Assembly: GCF_000801105.2 (NCBI RefSeq)
Contig: NC_079514.1
Coordinates: 11,780,001-11,844,000, forward strand
Length of the DNA stretch: 64,000 nt
Direction: 5' to 3'
Source: Raphanus sativus
Taxonomy: Eukaryota; Streptophyta; Magnoliopsida; Brassicales; Brassicaceae
Position numbers and translations under genes: made by a program. Of this stretch, positions 10,213 to 21,597 are shown piece after piece. The notes beneath the pieces were generated by a model. That model saw only the letters and a program-made list of their open reading frames with translations. It did no database searches and had not been told where the DNA came from. Position 1 is the first letter of the stretch, and each line of letters opens with the position of its first letter.

Positions 10213-11623
10213 TCGATGTTATCTATACAAACGAAAATGTACCAAACATAAGATTGACTTCCAGTGAGTGCCAAAACATCATGGAGAGCCACTGAGCCAG
10301 ACCTAAACCGAGAAATTAAAATGGAAAGAATATGACTTTTTATATACCTTGAGTTGAAGACTAAGAGAGAGAGAGAATGTGTGTGTTGTGGACTTGAGAA
10401 GATGAGTTTAAAAAGGCAATGGAGAAGATGTGAAGTAGAGAAGAAGTCAAGTTTAAAATGGTGTTTGAGGAGAGTTGGAAAACGTGAAGAGTCTGAATCT
10501 GTGAGTGGATTCATTACTGCTGTTACTGTCAAGTGTTATGTTCTGTTCTGTTGCAGAGCCAACTTTGGGACCAGGTTCTTTTACCTGTATGGGCTTGGGA
10601 ACAGAGGAGATAAGAGAGAGACAGAGATTAAGAGAATGAGTAGTTGTGGTGCATGTTGATGAGAAGGAGAATGATTGGTGAGAAAGAGACTTTTAAATTG
10701 GGAAATGGAACTTATTTTTTCTTCTGTCTTGAGATTAGGAGTTTTTGGTTTGCTTCTGTTTAAATGGAGTCATATTTGCTATTGGCCTAACCATAACTTG
10801 CTCCTTTGTTAATGCTGACCATGCCTTTATTGAACTTAAAGACTTCTTCATTGGTCTTTCACAGATCATAAGATTAGTTCCTTTAAAAAGGTGTAAATGA
10901 GAAACATATCAACAAACACATACATTATCTCTTGAACAAGGATTTGGAAAGTGATATCAAGTTGGTGTAAAAAAAAGGAAGGATGCTCCATAACCTGAGA
11001 AGCAAATGGGTAGACATAAAAGAGTCCGAAGATGGGTAATGACTGATCGCACCGCCCACTTCCCCTTGCAACTTGTCTTCACCTTGTTGGCTACTTCTCA
11101 GTCACACAACAAAAACAAAAGAGATAGTAAAGTAACCATTGGGCACAAAGAAAAGTATACCATTGGGCATTATTATGTGTATGGATCTGTCGCGGCCCAT
11201 TTAGCTTTCATGTATATGTTATTTCCGTGATCAAGCGCTATATGTTGGGCTTAGCTTTGCTCCTATATTATGTCTCGATGTACTTAAATTCTTTCGTCGT
11301 CTTTTCCTCTCAGTTCCTAAGACATTTTTAATAAACTAATCGTGGATACACAGAAGCATCATCTAGAAGGCTCGTAACTCAGTGGGTGAGAGACATGACA
11401 GAAAGTTTTGGTGCGCCAAATTAATGAGCTCATGACACTGCCTCGGTAAACGTCATTTTGACGAACTCGTGATATGGATTCATGAAGTTAAAACCTCCCA
11501 AACGTAAATGAAACTGTCGGCAAACCAAAAAAAAAAGTAGATGAAGGACGAATATATGTTTTTTTAAAGCTGACGGGTTCATGTTAAGTTGTTAACTAGT
11601 TCAGATCTAGGTTCTCAGCCTGG
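10213..11623. other. LATE upstream region and intergenic DNA before the Copia element
   Basis: Purine-rich on the plus strand at about 10355-10460, which is the presumed 5' UTR and promoter side of LATE read from the minus strand. No other gene is visible. Open frames in 10354-11230 have no recognisable domain. Confidence 0.4.
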
Positions 11624-11628
11624 AAGAT
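11624..11628 (+). repeat. 5-bp target-site duplication, left copy (AAGAT)
   Basis: AAGAT directly precedes the left LTR and recurs at 14540-14544 directly after the right LTR, defining the Copia insertion borders. Confidence 0.88.
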
Positions 11629-11746
11629 TATTGGAGAGAAGATCCCACATCGGATATATGATGGGGACACAAGTAATATATAAGAGACTTGGGTCACACC
11701 ACTAATTGCCAATTGGTTTTAAGTTGAAAGCCCAAGAAACTTGACA
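11629..11746 (+). repeat. Left LTR (118 bp)
   Basis: Begins TATTGGAGAG and ends TTGACA. It is identical to the right LTR except for one base. Confidence 0.92.
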
Positions 11747-11853
11747 TGGTATCAGAGCTATAAACCATATTGGTTTCTTCGATTCTTTGTCCTTCTTATT
11801 GACCTTAGTATACTCGATTTCTTTCTCTATCGGGTTACTCTCTTTCTGATCAA

Positions 11854-14304
11854 ATGGGTGAAACTGATTCTAGTGGAACCAAAGATGGTTCAGTGGTTAT
11901 GTCTAAACCACGTCGCAGGATCGATCCGTATGATCTGTCTTCAGGTGATAACCCGGGACACATCATCTCACAACCTCAACTCCGAGGCCCTAATTATGAC
12001 GAGTGGGCTATGAGTATCCGACTTGCTTTGCGTGCAAGGAAGAAGTTTGGTTTTGTGGATGGGAGTATTCTGAAACCTGATGAAGGTTCTGATGATCTCG
12101 AGGACTGGTGGGCTAATAACGCCATGGTGGTGTCATGGATTAAGCTCACGATCGCTCCTGACCTTAGCAGCTCTCTATCTCACCATGAGGTTGCTCGCGA
12201 TTTGTGGCTGCATATCCAGAAACGGTTCTCTGTCAAGAATGGACAGAGAGTTCAAAGGCTCAAAACAGAGCTTGCGAATTGCCATCAGAAAGGATCTGCA
12301 GTGGAAGCATACTATGGAAAGCTTACAAAACTCTGGACAAGCTTGGCTGATTTCCAACGTGCTAAGACGGCTGCGGAGATTGAAAAGGAACGTGAAGAAG
12401 ACAAACTTCATCAGTTCCTGATGGGATTGGACGAAGCTACTTTCGGAGCTGTGAAATCATCTCTACTGTCTCGTGATCCTCTACCGTCATTGGATGAAGC
12501 ATATCAAGTGGTTATCCAAGATGAAGAGTCAAAACGTGGGAGTCACATGGTGGAAGAAAGACCTGAGGCAGCAAGCTTTGCTGTTCAGACAAGTTCATCT
12601 AATCTGAGACAGAGACAACAATTAGAGCTTCGTGACCCATCAGCGGTGTGTAACCTGTGTGGAAGAACAGGACATCTCGCTGCGAACTGCTTCCGAAAGA
12701 TTGGATATCCTCTATGGTGGGGAAACAGGCCTCGCTCTACTCTTCAGAATGCAACACAAGATGCTTCTACTATGAGTTCGACTGATCGCAAGGGCTCGTC
12801 TTCATCATCATCATCTCGCCGGTCGGAACCAGCTCGTGCGAATCATGCTGCCGTATCTGTTCCGATGAACTCAGCACATTCAGCAATCTCAGATGTGGAT
12901 CGTTTGGGTTTCACAGGGTTGAATGATCAACAATGGAGAACCTTGGTGAACATGCTCCATGAACGACACACTGCTGATCATCCAAATCAAGCTGGTAAGT
13001 ATTTCACTGAGTCTTGGATCATAGATTCTGGTGCCTCAAATCATATGACAGGCACATTTGAGTTCCTCATGGATGTCTGTAGTATGACACCAATGAATAT
13101 AAAACTACCTGATGGTCGCTTGACAGTTGCAACCAAACAAGGGAAAGTTTATCTTGGAACTCACCTACAGTTGGTTAATGTGTTTTATGTTGATGGATTA
13201 GACTGTCACCTGATCTCTGTGTCTCAGTTATCCAGAGACAATGGTTGCATAGTGCAAATGTCTGACAAAATTTGTGTTGTTCAGGACCGCATCACTCAAA
13301 CCCTGATTGGAGCGGGTGAGCAGATCAACGGCCTATATTTCTTTAGAGGGGTAGCTGTAGCTGCAGTGACACAGGTCCAAGAGAAAGAGTCAGAGGAGAT
13401 GTGGCATCGCAGATTCGGTCATCCTGCCTCTAAAGCAATGGAGCTGTTACATTTACCGGTTTTTACTAGTAGTACTCATTTTGATTCACAGTCTTGCGAC
13501 ATTTGTATTCGAGCAAAACAATCCAGAGATTCTTTTCCATTAAGCATTAATAAAACATCAGAGGTTTTTGAGTTAGTGCATTGTGACTTATGGGGTCCAT
13601 ATCGGACACCAGCTTTATGTGGTTCACGCTACTTCCTCACAATACTGGATGATTTTTCTCGAGCATTGTGGATTTATTTACTACCTGATAAGACAAAGGC
13701 ACCGACAACACTGAAAAACTTTGTTGCTTTTGTGAAACGACAGTTTGCACGTAAGGTTAAGACAATTCGCAGTGATAACGGCACTGAGTTTACTTGTCTT
13801 CGAGCATTCTTTAAAGACAAAGGGATCATACACGAAACTTCTTGCGTGGGAACTCCGCAACAGAATGGTCGTGTCGAAAGGAAACATAGGCATATTCTCA
13901 ATGTGTCTCGAGCTTTAAGGTTTCAAGCTAGCCTTCCTGTGGAGTTTTGGGGTTATTGTGTGCTTGCAGCCTGCTATTTGATTAATCGTACACCCACGGC
14001 GATCCTAAAGGGTAAAACTCCGTATGAGATATTATATGAGCGTCCTCCTCCGTTGACGCACCTTCGTGTCATTGGATGTTTGTGCTATGTTCATAACCAA
14101 CGACATGGTGGGGATAAATTTGCACCGAGAGGAAATCGCTCTGTGTTTCTGGGCTATCCGTTTGGTCAGAAGGGATGGTTGGTGTATGATCTTGAGAGTA
14201 AGAAGATATCAACTTCTCGTGATGTTGTCTTCATTGAGACTGAGTTTCCCCTTTCTACCAGACCCTTTAATCCGGCCCGGACAGTGGCCCGATCAACCCA
14301 TTAG
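11854..14304 (+). CDS. Copia gag-protease-integrase polyprotein (no RT)
   Basis: Open frame of 816 residues. The N-terminal Gag region is of the UBN2/retrotran_gag type (YDEWAMSIRLALRARKKFGF). A CCHC zinc knuckle (CNLCGRTGHLAANC) lies near residues 265-278. The aspartic protease motif DSGASNHM is near 391-398. A GAG-pre-integrase HRRFGH segment follows. The integrase core has acidic residues at about D578, D641 (SDNGTEF) and E675 (NGRVERKH). After integrase the frame continues through a GKTPYEILYERPPP segment, typical just after the Copia integrase, and stops at 14302-14304. A complete Copia polyprotein would continue for several hundred more residues of RT and RNase H. No frameshift or internal stop is visible in what remains. 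Confidence 0.93.
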   Translation: MGETDSSGTKDGSVVMSKPRRRIDPYDLSSGDNPGHIISQPQLRGPNYDEWAMSIRLALRARKKFGFVDGSILKPDEGSDDLEDWWANNAMVVSWIKLTIAPDLSSSLSHHEVARDLWLHIQKRFSVKNGQRVQRLKTELANCHQKGSAVEAYYGKLTKLWTSLADFQRAKTAAEIEKEREEDKLHQFLMGLDEATFGAVKSSLLSRDPLPSLDEAYQVVIQDEESKRGSHMVEERPEAASFAVQTSSSNLRQRQQLELRDPSAVCNLCGRTGHLAANCFRKIGYPLWWGNRPRSTLQNATQDASTMSSTDRKGSSSSSSSRRSEPARANHAAVSVPMNSAHSAISDVDRLGFTGLNDQQWRTLVNMLHERHTADHPNQAGKYFTESWIIDSGASNHMTGTFEFLMDVCSMTPMNIKLPDGRLTVATKQGKVYLGTHLQLVNVFYVDGLDCHLISVSQLSRDNGCIVQMSDKICVVQDRITQTLIGAGEQINGLYFFRGVAVAAVTQVQEKESEEMWHRRFGHPASKAMELLHLPVFTSSTHFDSQSCDICIRAKQSRDSFPLSINKTSEVFELVHCDLWGPYRTPALCGSRYFLTILDDFSRALWIYLLPDKTKAPTTLKNFVAFVKRQFARKVKTIRSDNGTEFTCLRAFFKDKGIIHETSCVGTPQQNGRVERKHRHILNVSRALRFQASLPVEFWGYCVLAACYLINRTPTAILKGKTPYEILYERPPPLTHLRVIGCLCYVHNQRHGGDKFAPRGNRSVFLGYPFGQKGWLVYDLESKKISTSRDVVFIETEFPLSTRPFNPARTVARSTH

Positions 14305-14421
14305 CTGATGGCCCAGAGAAGGCTCAGTTCTTCGAGATAGCTAGAAAAGAGCATTATCTCGGAGGGGTATGATGGATTCTGCGAGATTAATGGTTATACG
14401 CACCATTATCTCGACGGAGGG

Positions 14422-14539
14422 TATTGGAGAGAAGATCCCACATCGGATATATGATGGGGACACAAGTAATATATAAGAGACTTGGGTCACACCACTAATT
14501 GCCAATTGGTTTTAAGTTGAAAGCCCAAGAAACTTAACA
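14422..14539 (+). repeat. Right LTR (118 bp)
   Basis: Follows a purine-rich tract, begins TATTGGAGAG and ends TTAACA. The AAGAT target duplication follows at 14540-14544. Confidence 0.92.
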
Positions 14540-14544
14540 AAGAT

Positions 14545-15450
14545 AATTCAACTAAAAGGTGATTAATAAAACAAATGCTTTGAAGGAATCGAATAAATTG
14601 CGGATATTAAAATCTAAGCAACAATGCTCTTAGGAATGAATCAATGATTAACAAATATAATAGTATTAATCATGCAGAACTTGATAAGACCTAACCCTAA
14701 GGTCCTAAGCAACCAAGTTAATCTAGAATCTTGCTGAGAAACCGTCCAGATTCATGTGATCTCTCCCTTATTCTCGGATTCATAGTTATTATTCAATACT
14801 GATTAATAGCTAAGTCTCAAGTCCATTGAATTGTTATTAGGAATATAGAAAGAAATAACAAAAGAAAACACTTTTTGTACTGTCAATGTTTTGCGGATTT
14901 GTATTCCACTCAAGAGAACATGCAAAAGTATCATTCAGCTCACTAAAAGACCTACGTCACTAGCACTCTTTACAGTAAACAGATTGTATATTGATATATA
15001 TTACGTACAGTCGATGAAAGGTTAAACTCCATGGCAGTCACTAATTGGTTTTCTCGAACTTACTCCAGAAACTTTTTGATGGTTGGTAATATACTCCTAT
15101 GGACTTACAGTTAGATGGTTTCTTGTAGTTTGAAAGATTTGCTTTGTTACATTTTCCTTTTTAATATTATGTTTTATAAAATCCAAAATAGTGATGGCTG
15201 ATTGTTTGTGGTCCCATGTCATGAGTATGATGATTCCTCTTGTGAGAGCGGCAACGCTTGTTAACTAGTGTATACTGCTCCCCAAACTGTCTAGATTCAT
15301 TGGGGGTTCTCACATAAATGCCTGAGAGTGACACTGATTTCTTTATTTGATAAAACCACTTAATTATTCTCTAATTATTTTAATCCCTTTTTTTTTTTTT
15401 GATCAAACTATTTTAATCCCTTATCTTTTAAGTTGACTCAGTAATTCATA
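14545..15450. other. Gene-free stretch right of the Copia element
   Basis: AT-rich noncoding DNA without recognisable genes or element ends. Parts such as 14640-14830 look like degraded repeat DNA, but I cannot assign a family. Confidence 0.35.
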
Positions 15451-15710
15451 CTCCCTCTATTTCATAATAAGTGTCATTCTGAGCTCATTTTCTTGTTACA
15501 CAAAGAGTGTCACTTTACAATTCTAATGTAAATTATACTAACTTTCACCTGAAAATTAATTGCAAACTGCATTGATTTTATAAATAATTTTATTTATCTA
15601 AAATACTATTGGTCAAAGAAGTATAATTAATTACAACTCACATATATTTCAACAACTTTCTTAATTTGTGTGAAAAATGTCACAACGACACTCTTTAAAA
15701 ACGGAGGGAG
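15451..15710. mobile_element. Stowaway-type (Tc1/mariner) MITE
   Basis: Termini CTCCCTCTATTTCATAATAA and ...AAAACGGAGGGAG are imperfect inverted repeats flanked by TA on both sides. Length is 260 bp, noncoding and AT-rich. It belongs to the same family as the copies at 18422, 28666 and 33846. Confidence 0.88.
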
Positions 15711-17205
15711 TATGACGATGGATCATTGAAATTATATAACTACTTAATTTCCTGGGAACTTTTATCTTTTGTAATGAAGGTTGAATTGCCTTGCACCACT
15801 TGCTATCGAATCTGCATAGACTGTTATGTACTCTTTACAATACCCCTTTCGACGTCAATTAAATGATCATTCAACTAAGTAATCAATATAAATAAGAGTG
15901 TGTATGAATGAATGGACTGAACCTTTCCCCCCTAGTTTAGAACATGTGATTGATCTAAGCTACGAAAACGCAAAGGAAAAACAATAGTAAAATACTTTTC
16001 TGAAAAATATATAAATCTAGAAACGGAATTTATCTGATTATTCAAAATGATTGTTAAAAATAGACTATTAGCTTGAAATAATGGAGAAGACAAAATTGCA
16101 TAAACTTTTTGAAATAATTTTTCAGTTTAGCTACAGATAAGTTGAGTTAGTATTAATCATAGTAATAGAAAATTTTAATATACATATATATATATAATAT
16201 TTGTGTTACGAAATTGGTCAGTTCATATAACAAAATGAAAAATTTCATTGAATAGCCATTTTTTCGTTTATCTTCATAAAAATAACATCTAAAGAAAAAA
16301 AATGATCAAAATTTTTTTTATTAAAAGGTAAAACATGCATTTATACCATTTAAATTAACTAATCTAGATTTAGTGTTTAGAGCTAAGAGGTGATTTTTGG
16401 GTATGTGTTTCAAATTTAAAAAATAAAAATAAAAATTTCAAAACAAAAATGAGTTAATTTGGTCATTTTATTTTTTTGAGTGTTATTTTGTGATAATTTT
16501 TTTTTAAAAAATTATTTGAAAGAATTGCCGAACAAAATTCCTATATGAATTAATATTTTTTTTGGTCTAAATGTTAAAATTTATACCATTTTTGTTTGTT
16601 TTTTAGAGTTTACAGTGTTGGGAAGTGCAACTTATTACAAATTTTTCAAAAAAAAAAAAAACTTATTACAACAAAAGAAAGGAAAGAGAAGGAGACAACT
16701 AGAGAGAATGACAATAGGAGAACTATCTGAATTAATATGGTAAAGTAATTAGACAATTGTCACGCGTTAAGGATCCAATAAACTGTAAAAATGACACGAG
16801 CAAGAACCGTCACAAAATACATTTGATTTCGCATAGGTAGTGGTATTGATGCAAACGGTGGACAAAAAGGTACTTGTCTTTCTCAAAAAAAAATATGTAC
16901 TTGTTGTGGAACAAAAAAATGCTCTTGTAACTTGTAAGTTATAATTGGAATGAAGTGCGAGTATCAAGGAAAAACAGCGATGTGCTTATAGTGTATCGAA
17001 AAGGGTTTACCTCATGCCCTGATTAAAACGATTTTATTCAGGATCACAAAATTAAAAATAATTTTTAGTCTATTAATTTAGATCTATTTTAAAAATTACT
17101 TTCCACGATAATTCGACTAATTTATCTTCTAAATTCATGTATTTTTTTCTATATGATGTAATTATAGCATATTTACCTAATAAACTTATTTTTTACAGTT
17201 TTAGA
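15711..17205. other. Gene-free intergenic DNA upstream of SDI1
   Basis: No coding exon is supported. It holds one copy of a dispersed MITE-like repeat (16239-16525) and otherwise AT-rich sequence. Confidence 0.4.
16239..16525 (+). repeat. Dispersed MITE-like repeat, copy 1
   Basis: About 290 bp. It is the reverse complement of a copy at about 62979-63274. Shared landmarks include tttatcttca-aaaataaca, atgatcaaaa, accatttaa-type and gagctaagaggtg-type segments. In copy 2 both ends are imperfect inverted repeats, suggesting a MITE. Confidence 0.6.
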
Positions 17206-17372
17206 CAGTAGCGAACGCAAGACAACGGCTACGGAGGCACGTGCCCCCAACTGTTTTTAACATTTTCTTTCCTTAATACTATAAAGTTTATCAAATGTTT
17301 CTGCTCTAAAATTAATCATAATGGAAAAAATCACTGTGCCCCCAACTAATTAGTTTCCTACATCTGCCACTG
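17206..17372. mobile_element. hAT-type MITE, 167 bp
   Basis: Termini CAGTAGCGAACG... and ...CTACATCTGCCACTG form imperfect inverted repeats. The flanks gttttaga (17198-17205) and attttaga (17373-17380) are an 8-bp target duplication with one mismatch. It has no coding capacity. Confidence 0.75.
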
Positions 17373-18191
17373 ATTTTAGATGTGTGTACTTGATGAAGAT
17401 AATATATTGTTTTAAAAAAAATTATAGTTACACATAATTTTTTTTAATTTATCTTTGGAGACCTTAAGAGCAAGATTATCGAAAGTTTCTTATGGAGTTG
17501 TTAAGGAAAGGGGGACCACATAGCGATAGGACCAATGCAAAAAAGGAGAGGAAAGTTGTTAACTAAGCGACGTCCTTGTTGAGTTTATTGACTGTTCGCG
17601 GACCCCAATGAAACGTGGCGGCCAGCGATTGGTCCGTTTTTAATTTTTTTTTTTTTAAATTTTGAACAAAAACCAAAAAGAAAAAAAATATAAGGACTTT
17701 AGATTTTGTTACCGATAATGATGCCCTAAGACCCTTTGCACGGACACCGTGGAAGAAGCCAAGAAGAAATGCAAAGGCAGAGTCCCACTAGGTAAAACGA
17801 TAAGCTTAGCTAAAATATTTGACCGAACAGTCAGAACTGATAGCTGATAAGAACAAGAGGCTTCTGATACACCGTAACAATTGATATATGCACCGAATAT
17901 ATAGAATCTGTTGGCCTTGTATAACATACTATATTAATCAAAGGTATAGAAAAGTATATGCAGAGAGATAGACAATAGCAATGGTAAAATCACACGTTTG
18001 GCTCGTTCACCTACGTGGTAAGAAGTCTTCAAGTGACGTGGCAGGTTTTATGAACATAGATGCGATACCGTCTTAGTTCATTTATTACAGTTACAACCGT
18101 ACGCATATAATTATTAGTTCAGAGGTTGTCTCTCCGAAACTGCACAAAGACACATCCGCATACTTCGATTATCGAGAGGAGAGAATAAAAG

Positions 18192-20330
18192 ATGGAGAGA
18201 AACTTGAATAAGATGAAGAACAATAATACTAACTCAACAAGGAGCAATCTGGCGAAAGATAATGATCTGTTTCATGTGATTCACAAAGTTCCATGTGGAG
18301 ATACTCCCTATGTCAAAGCCAAACATGCTCAGGTACATCTTCTTCTTCTCTGAGTCTTATTTTCTGTTTTTCTGTTTTTTCTTTGTGAATCAAATTTTAC
18401 AAGACTATAAGTTCTTTCATACTCCCTCCGTTTCACAGAGAGTGTCACTTAGACACTTTTCACACATATTAAGAAATTCATTAAAATGTATTTATGTTTT
18501 CATTAATATCACATATCTAACCAATAGTATTTTAGATAAATAGTTTTATTTATAAAATCAATGCATTTTGCAATTAATTTTGAGCTGAAATGTTGTATAA
18601 ATTATATTGGTATTGTAGAATGACACTCTTTGTGAAACAAGAAAAATGAGTTGAAGTGACACTTAATATGAAACAGAGGGAGTATGATAGTTTCTGTCGG
18701 TTCCATTTAATGTTTTCTGGACTTAATTAATAATGGGAAATATTCATGGTATAAGATAGAAGTGTAGAAATATAAATGTCTAGGGTGATTTTGGATTGGA
18801 TGTTGCTGCATATTTTTTACCTGATAAATTAGTGAGTGACTTAGTAGACAAGCTATACGAGCTAAGACAATTAATCTATTTTTTTAAGTTCTCCCGGAGG
18901 TTTGGTATTTACTGAGTTTTTAAAACTAAATTTAAACGATTGAACAAAAAAAAACAATAGTTTGGTATATACTAGAAAGTAAATCTTGCGGTGTTCGTAT
19001 AAGAGTCACTAGTTGCACGGTGCAACTTGCACCAAGCGGTGCGGATTCTTGCGGTAATATTCTCGTTTACTTTTCATCAGAATGGTGCAAAAGGTCTTTT
19101 ACGTCCCAAAATATTAATCTGTTTTTTTAATATTGGCATATCCTCTACTTCTGATAAGCACAATACCTCACAGCTACTTATATGAAATAATTAAGTAAAA
19201 TTATTAATAGTTACGAGTATGGAATGTGATTTATTTGCAGTTGATAGAGAAGAACCCGGAAATGGCAGTAGTGTGGTTTTGGAAAGCCATCAACACAGGA
19301 GACAGAGTAGACAGTGCTCTCAAGGACATGGCTGTTGTATTGAAACAACTTGATCGTTCTGAAGAAGCCATCGAAGCCATCAAATCCTTTCGTCCTCGTT
19401 GTTCCAAGAACTCCCAAGAATCCCTCGACAATGTCCTCATCGACTTATACAAGGTCTTACTTTAACTTATCAACTTGCACTCTTTTTTTTTTAATCAACT
19501 TACACTCTTACATAATATGCAATTATAAATATATAATCTAGTTCTCGTCCGTTGCTAAAGTGGATTTAAACACTAACCGACACATAAACCCACATAGAAA
19601 CTGTAGGTTTTGGAGATTAGTCTTAAGCTATTAATAGTAAAATGTTACCATATCACTTACATGGTGTGATTTCTTATGAATAGAAATGTGGGAGAATGGA
19701 GGAACAAGTTGAGTTGTTGAAGAGGAAACTAAGACAGATCTATCAAGGAGAGGCTTTCAACGGTAAGCCCACCAAGACCGCTCGATCCCACGGCAAAAAG
19801 TTTCAAGTGACTGTTCGACAAGAAATTTCAAGACTACTGGTAATTAATCCTCCCACTTTGTGTCTAATTGATGTTTTTTTTTTTATTTACCGACCGGTTT
19901 AATTGTAATAAATAAACAGGGGAACTTGGGGTGGGCATATATGCAACAAGCCAAGTACTTGTCGGCAGAAGCCGTGTACAGAAAAGCCTGTATGGTGGAG
20001 CCAGACGCTAACAAATCTTGCAACCTCGCGATGTGCCTTATCAAACAAGGCAGGTTTGAGGAGGGAAGATTGGTTCTTGACGATGTTCTAGAGTCTAGGG
20101 TTTTAGGTGCGGATGATCGTAGAACAAGGCAACGAGCTGATGAGCTCCTGAGTGAACTAGAGGCTTCGCTGCCACGTCGACGAGATGCTGAGATGGAGGA
20201 TGTATTGGGAAATATCCTAGACGATGACTTTGTTCTTGGGCTTGAACAGATAACGACTAGTAGTTTTAGATCTAAGAGATTGCCAATCTTTGAACAGATC
20301 TCTTCTTTTAGAAATCAACTAGTTTGCTAG
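18192..20330 (+). CDS. SDI1: SDI1, sulphur-deficiency-induced TPR protein
   Basis: Four exons: 18192-18332, 19241-19453, 19684-19839 and 19920-20330, all joined in phase 0, giving 306 residues, the same length I recall for Arabidopsis SDI1 (At5g48850). The start MERNLNKMKNNN, the HVIHKVPCGDTPYVKAKHAQ segment and TPR-like helices (NLGWAYMQQAKYLSAEAVYRKA) are diagnostic. SDI1 is induced by sulphur starvation and represses glucosinolate biosynthesis, at least partly by binding MYB28, so it acts in the nucleus. A GTCTC, the complement of the sulphur-response core GAGAC, lies at 18128-18132 just upstream; a role for it here is only inferred. Intron 1 contains a Stowaway MITE. Confidence 0.96.
18422..18682. 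mobile_element. Stowaway-type MITE inside SDI1 intron 1
   Basis: Begins CTCCCTCCGTTTCACAGAG and ends GAAACAGAGGGAG, flanked by TA at both ends (18420-18421, 18683-18684). It lies wholly within the first intron, so the coding frame is untouched. Confidence 0.92.
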
Positions 20331-20670
20331 TGATATGATTTTGTGTGTTTGTAAATGTATCATATATTTCCTGTTTCGTAGTTTTGATGGGTCTAGAAAA
20401 TATGTGTTATGTTTTCTTGCCTAAGTTGTGTATTTTATACAATAATAATGTCCCTTTGTTCAAAAAAAAAAAATACAATAATAATGTCCCATTGAGGACT
20501 TTTACTTACTTTACGGTTGATGTTGGTGGTTGAGTGTTAAGAAATAAGACTAAACGATTAAGGCGGATGCCAAAATATGGTGTTACCAAGCAATAAGTAA
20601 ATGACACAAATATTTAATATGGTTTTCCAAATTGGCTGGCTACATCGACAGTTGAAACTCTTTTTTACTA

Positions 20671-21559
20671 CTAGTTGATTTTCCCGTGCTCATGCACGGA
20701 CATAAATATTTATAAATTAAATATATTATAAGAAATGAATGATATTTACTTTTAATTTAAAATTAATTTATAATTTGTTTATTAATTTAATTATACATAT
20801 GATTTTAGATATTTTATATCTAATCGATTTTGTTATTTTTATAGTTGATTTAGTTATCAATTGGACATATTGAATTATTCATATTTTTTGAATTCATCAT
20901 ATTTTTTGAATTCAACTATAGCTTTTTTGTTCTAAATATATTAATTTTTTGATTGATTTTCTTATTTGCATTTAGGTTGATTGTTGTCTTAAATATGTAA
21001 GTATATTTTAGTAAGATTATGTGTAACTTAAGATATATTTTTGTTAGAATGACATAAAAATAAACAAAAGTATCTTTTCCAAAAGACATAAACTAATATA
21101 ATAATAATATTCTAAGTCTCATACATATATATAAATTTTACAAAGAATTAAATTGTAACAGTGAGTTAATATTTTATTTTGTATTTGTTCATATGTTTTA
21201 AGTCATCCTGTTATTTAAATTTATAAAATAAGCAATTTTTTATTATATAATTATATATTCTTATAAAATAAATTATATTTTCTTATTTTTATAAAATAAA
21301 TAAATTATCTTTTTAATTATCTATGATGACAATAAAAAAAGATCTATGATTTTAGATATAAGTGGATTAGTCAAGTCAGTCATGTTGTAGCTATTTAATG
21401 AAAAGATGTTTATTGTTAAATTTTATTTTTAGTTTTGTAAATATCTCTTAAAATATGCAGTAAAAATGTGTTTGTTTTTGAGAAATTATATTATCTAAGT
21501 AAAATATAATTTATATTTTTCTGTTATTGTAAATATTATAGTCAACTAAATATATGAAA

Positions 21560-21597
<38 letters not shown>

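Larger units (their letters stand above)
11629..14539 (+). mobile_element. LTR retrotransposon, Ty1/Copia type, lacking reverse transcriptase/RNase H
   Basis: The 118-bp LTRs lie at 11629-11746 and 14422-14539 and differ by a single base near the end (cttgaca versus cttaaca). A primer binding site TGGTATCAGAGC (initiator tRNA-Met type) follows at 11747-11758. A purine-rich tract (cggaggg) sits directly before the right LTR. AAGAT flanks both sides. The element is only 2.9 kb: the internal region carries one gag-pol frame ending after integrase, with about 117 bp between the stop and the right LTR and no RT or RNase H. The near-identical LTRs point to recent insertion, so replication probably used RT supplied by another element. 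Confidence 0.93.

Noticed and set aside
21563..21592. (AT)n runs here and near 34527-34577 as possible origins or matrix attachment sites
   Set aside because: Simple dinucleotide microsatellites; nothing else supports a functional role.
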